From positions 1 through 6,963 of the forward strand of contig JAFZAM010000224.1 in NCBI GenBank assembly GCA_017557265.1: a stretch of 6,963 nt of DNA. Reading direction: 5' to 3'. The first letter of the stretch is position 1. The number at the start of each line of letters is the position of its first letter. The notes below the pieces were generated by a model. The model was not told where the DNA came from. It saw only the letters and a program-made list of their open reading frames with translations, and did no database searches. Shown one piece after another: positions 5,600 to 6,963 of this stretch. The position numbers and the translations under genes are program-made. The stretch is from Oscillospiraceae bacterium. Its GTDB lineage: Bacteria > Bacillota > Clostridia > Oscillospirales > Oscillospiraceae.

Positions 5600-5660
5600 T
5601 CTAAGCCCTCATTTGGTAAGCTGGAATCTGGCACTTAGTGCAATTTGAAGGAGGGTATAT
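5600..5660 (+). other. rpsD-rpoA spacer with a small hairpin
   Basis: This 61-base spacer is visibly richer in A and T than its surroundings. It contains GCACTTAGTGC (5631-5641), which can form a 4-bp stem with a three-base loop, and the rpoA Shine-Dalgarno AAGGAGGGTAT (5648-5658). There is no T-run after the hairpin and no convincing -35/-10 pair, so neither a terminator nor a promoter can be called. It could be an RNA-processing site or simply a spacer. Confidence 0.3.
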
Positions 5661-6611
5661 ATGATAGAAATCGAAAAGCCGAGCATCGAATGCATTGAAA
5701 ACCCGGGCGACGAGTCCTACGGGAAATATATCATCAGACCCCTCGAGAGAGGCTACGGGACGACGCTGGGCAACTCCCTTCGCCGCATCCTCCTCTCTTC
5801 GCTTCCCGGAACTGCGATCACCTCCGTTAAAATAGCCGGAATAGCCCATGAATTCTCCACCATCCCCGGCGTCAAGGAAGACGTCACCGAGATAGTCCTC
5901 AACCTCAAGGGCGTCATAGCGCGCCTGTTCAGCGAGGGGACGAAGACGGTGTACATCGACGCCACGGGCGAGTGCGAGGTCAAGGCCGGCGACATAAAGG
6001 CCGACGGCGAGGTCGAGATCCTCAATCCGGATCTCCACATCGCGACCCTCGGCCCCGATGCGACGCTTTCCATGGAGCTTACGCTCAGCCATGGCCGCGG
6101 CTACGTACCGGCCGAACGCAACAAGCCCGCTCAGGCGATCATCGGCGTCATCCCCATCGATTCGATTTACACGCCCGTCCTCAAGGTCAACTACACCGTC
6201 GAGAACGACCGCGTCGGATCCATGACGGACTATGACAAGCTGACGATCGAGGTCTGGACGGACAGGACCATATCGGCGAGAGACGCGCTGAGCCTGGGCG
6301 CCAAGATCCTTTGCGACCACTTCACGCTCTTCACCGACCTCTCCGACACCATCGGCACAAAATCCACCGTCGTGGAGAAGGCCGAGGGGACGAGAGACAA
6401 GACCCTTGAGATGACGATAGAGGAGCTCGACCTCTCGGTCCGCAGCTTCAACTGCCTCAAGAGGGCGAACATCAACACCGTGGAGGACCTCACCAACAAG
6501 ACCGAGGACGAGATGATCAAGGTCCGCAACCTCGGCCGCAAGTCCCTCGAGGAAGTCATCCACAAGCTCACCATGATGGGTCTGTCGCTCAAGAGCGACG
6601 ACAACAACTAA
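5661..6611 (+). CDS. rpoA: DNA-directed RNA polymerase subunit alpha
   Basis: The alpha subunit dimerises to nucleate RNA polymerase assembly and binds promoter UP elements and activators through its C-terminal domain. The length of 316 residues is normal for Firmicutes. The N-terminal domain (about 1-230) includes the dimer/beta-contact helix LERGYGTTLGNSLRRILLSS (28-47), GVKEDVTEIVLNLK (70-83), and VNYTVENDRVG followed by DYDKLTIEVWT (176-200). A charged linker (about 236-250) leads to the C-terminal domain (250-310). There RSFNCLK (261-267) and VRNLGRKSLEEV (288-299) carry the equivalents of the E. coli DNA-binding residues R265, N268, C269, K271, G296, K298 and S299. The start follows AAGGAGGG by the standard distance. 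The gene lies between rpsD and rplQ as in most bacteria. No truncation or odd residue is seen. Confidence 0.99.
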   Translation: MIEIEKPSIECIENPGDESYGKYIIRPLERGYGTTLGNSLRRILLSSLPGTAITSVKIAGIAHEFSTIPGVKEDVTEIVLNLKGVIARLFSEGTKTVYIDATGECEVKAGDIKADGEVEILNPDLHIATLGPDATLSMELTLSHGRGYVPAERNKPAQAIIGVIPIDSIYTPVLKVNYTVENDRVGSMTDYDKLTIEVWTDRTISARDALSLGAKILCDHFTLFTDLSDTIGTKSTVVEKAEGTRDKTLEMTIEELDLSVRSFNCLKRANINTVEDLTNKTEDEMIKVRNLGRKSLEEVIHKLTMMGLSLKSDDNN

Positions 6612-6632
6612 TCCGCAGAGGAGGATACGCCA

Positions 6633-6963
6633 ATGCCCGGAACCCGTAAACTCGGCAGGACGACCGATCAGCGCATGGCCATGCTCAGACAGCAGGTCAC
6701 CGCGCTTCTCGCCGGCGGCAGACTTGAGACGACCGTTACCCGCGCCAAGGAAGTCCGCCCCCTCGCCGAGAAAATGATAACCCTCGGCAAGAAGAACACT
6801 CTTGCCTCGCGCCGTCAGGCGCTTGCCTTCATCACCGACGAGGACGTCGTGACGAAGGTGTTTACGGAGCTCGCTCCGAAATATGCCGAGCGCAACGGCG
6901 GCGACTGCCGCATCATGCGCCTCGGCGCCCGCCGCGGCGACGCCGAGGAGATGGCGGTCATCG
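6633..6963 (+). CDS. rplQ: 50S ribosomal protein L17 (3' end cut off)
   Basis: The visible 110 codons encode almost the whole of L17, a large-subunit protein near the exit-tunnel rim; family members of this short type have about 112-115 residues, so only a few codons and the stop are missing. The sequence starts MPGTRKLGRTTDQRMAMLRQ. It continues with the conserved LLAGGRLETTVTRAKEVRPL and AEKMITLGKK, then ALAFITDEDVVTKVFTELAP, and ends with RIMRLGARRGDAEEMAVI. The usual form near the end is 'RI.KLGPRRGD.A.M..IEL'; here Pro is replaced by Ala in LGARRGD, and EE replaces the usual AP. The ATG follows GAGGAGGAT (6618-6625...) by eight bases after the core, 21 bases after the rpoA stop. It closes the alpha operon. 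Confidence 0.96.
   Translation, partial: MPGTRKLGRTTDQRMAMLRQQVTALLAGGRLETTVTRAKEVRPLAEKMITLGKKNTLASRRQALAFITDEDVVTKVFTELAPKYAERNGGDCRIMRLGARRGDAEEMAVI

Noticed and set aside
5612..5661. Promoter for rpoA in the rpsD-rpoA spacer (TTGGTA and TATATA-like elements)
   Set aside because: The hexamers cannot be paired at 16-18 base spacing, and TATATA overlaps the start codon of rpoA.
5601..6563. 320-codon minus-strand open frame opposite rpoA
   Set aside because: Same codon-complement effect; no recognisable domain, and rpoA on the plus strand is unmistakable.

Overview
The window is one continuous, co-directional (+ strand) block of the conserved bacterial ribosomal-protein super-operon: the 3' end of the spc operon, running directly into the alpha operon. 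The order is rpsE (3' end only) - rpmD - rplO - secY - adk - map - small KOW-domain gene - infA - rpmJ - rpsM - rpsK - rpsD - rpoA - rplQ (cut off by the window end). No tRNA, rRNA, mobile element, CRISPR array, transfer signal or convincing terminator is visible.

Organism: the sequence suggests a GC-rich member of the Firmicutes, most likely class Clostridia (Oscillospirales or Christensenellales-like). Four things point there. The order secY-adk-map-KOW gene-infA is typical of Clostridia. Adenylate kinase has the zinc-binding four-cysteine LID common in Gram-positives. L36 and S4 are both of the zinc-binding (cysteine-containing) type. Shine-Dalgarno sequences are strong and nearly universal (GGAGG, once the full GGAGGTGAT). 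Codons mostly end in C or G, yet Ile ATA and Arg AGG are also common. The phylum is fairly secure; anything finer is a guess, and a GC-rich relative outside Clostridia is not excluded.

Layout: positions 1-2008 hold ribosomal proteins S5 (end), L30 and L15 and the translocon channel SecY, with almost no spacers. Positions 2021-3934 hold adk, map, the KOW gene and infA, joined by ATGA overlaps or a 19-base overlap, which suggests translational coupling. Positions 3953-4066 encode L36. A 94-base GC-rich spacer (4067-4160) with two possible hairpins follows; it is the only gap of note besides the 61-base rpsD-rpoA spacer. Positions 4161-6963 are the alpha operon (S13, S11, S4, RNA polymerase alpha, L17).

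The genes act together in building and running the gene-expression machinery: ribosome subunits (S5, L30, L15, L36, S13, S11, S4, L17), translation initiation (IF1), processing of new proteins (methionine aminopeptidase), membrane insertion and export (SecY), nucleotide balance (adenylate kinase) and transcription (alpha subunit). I found no undescribed system here. The points most worth a second look are the structured spacer before rpsM with a possible 27-codon frame, the TTG start and overlap of infA, and the little-studied KOW protein.
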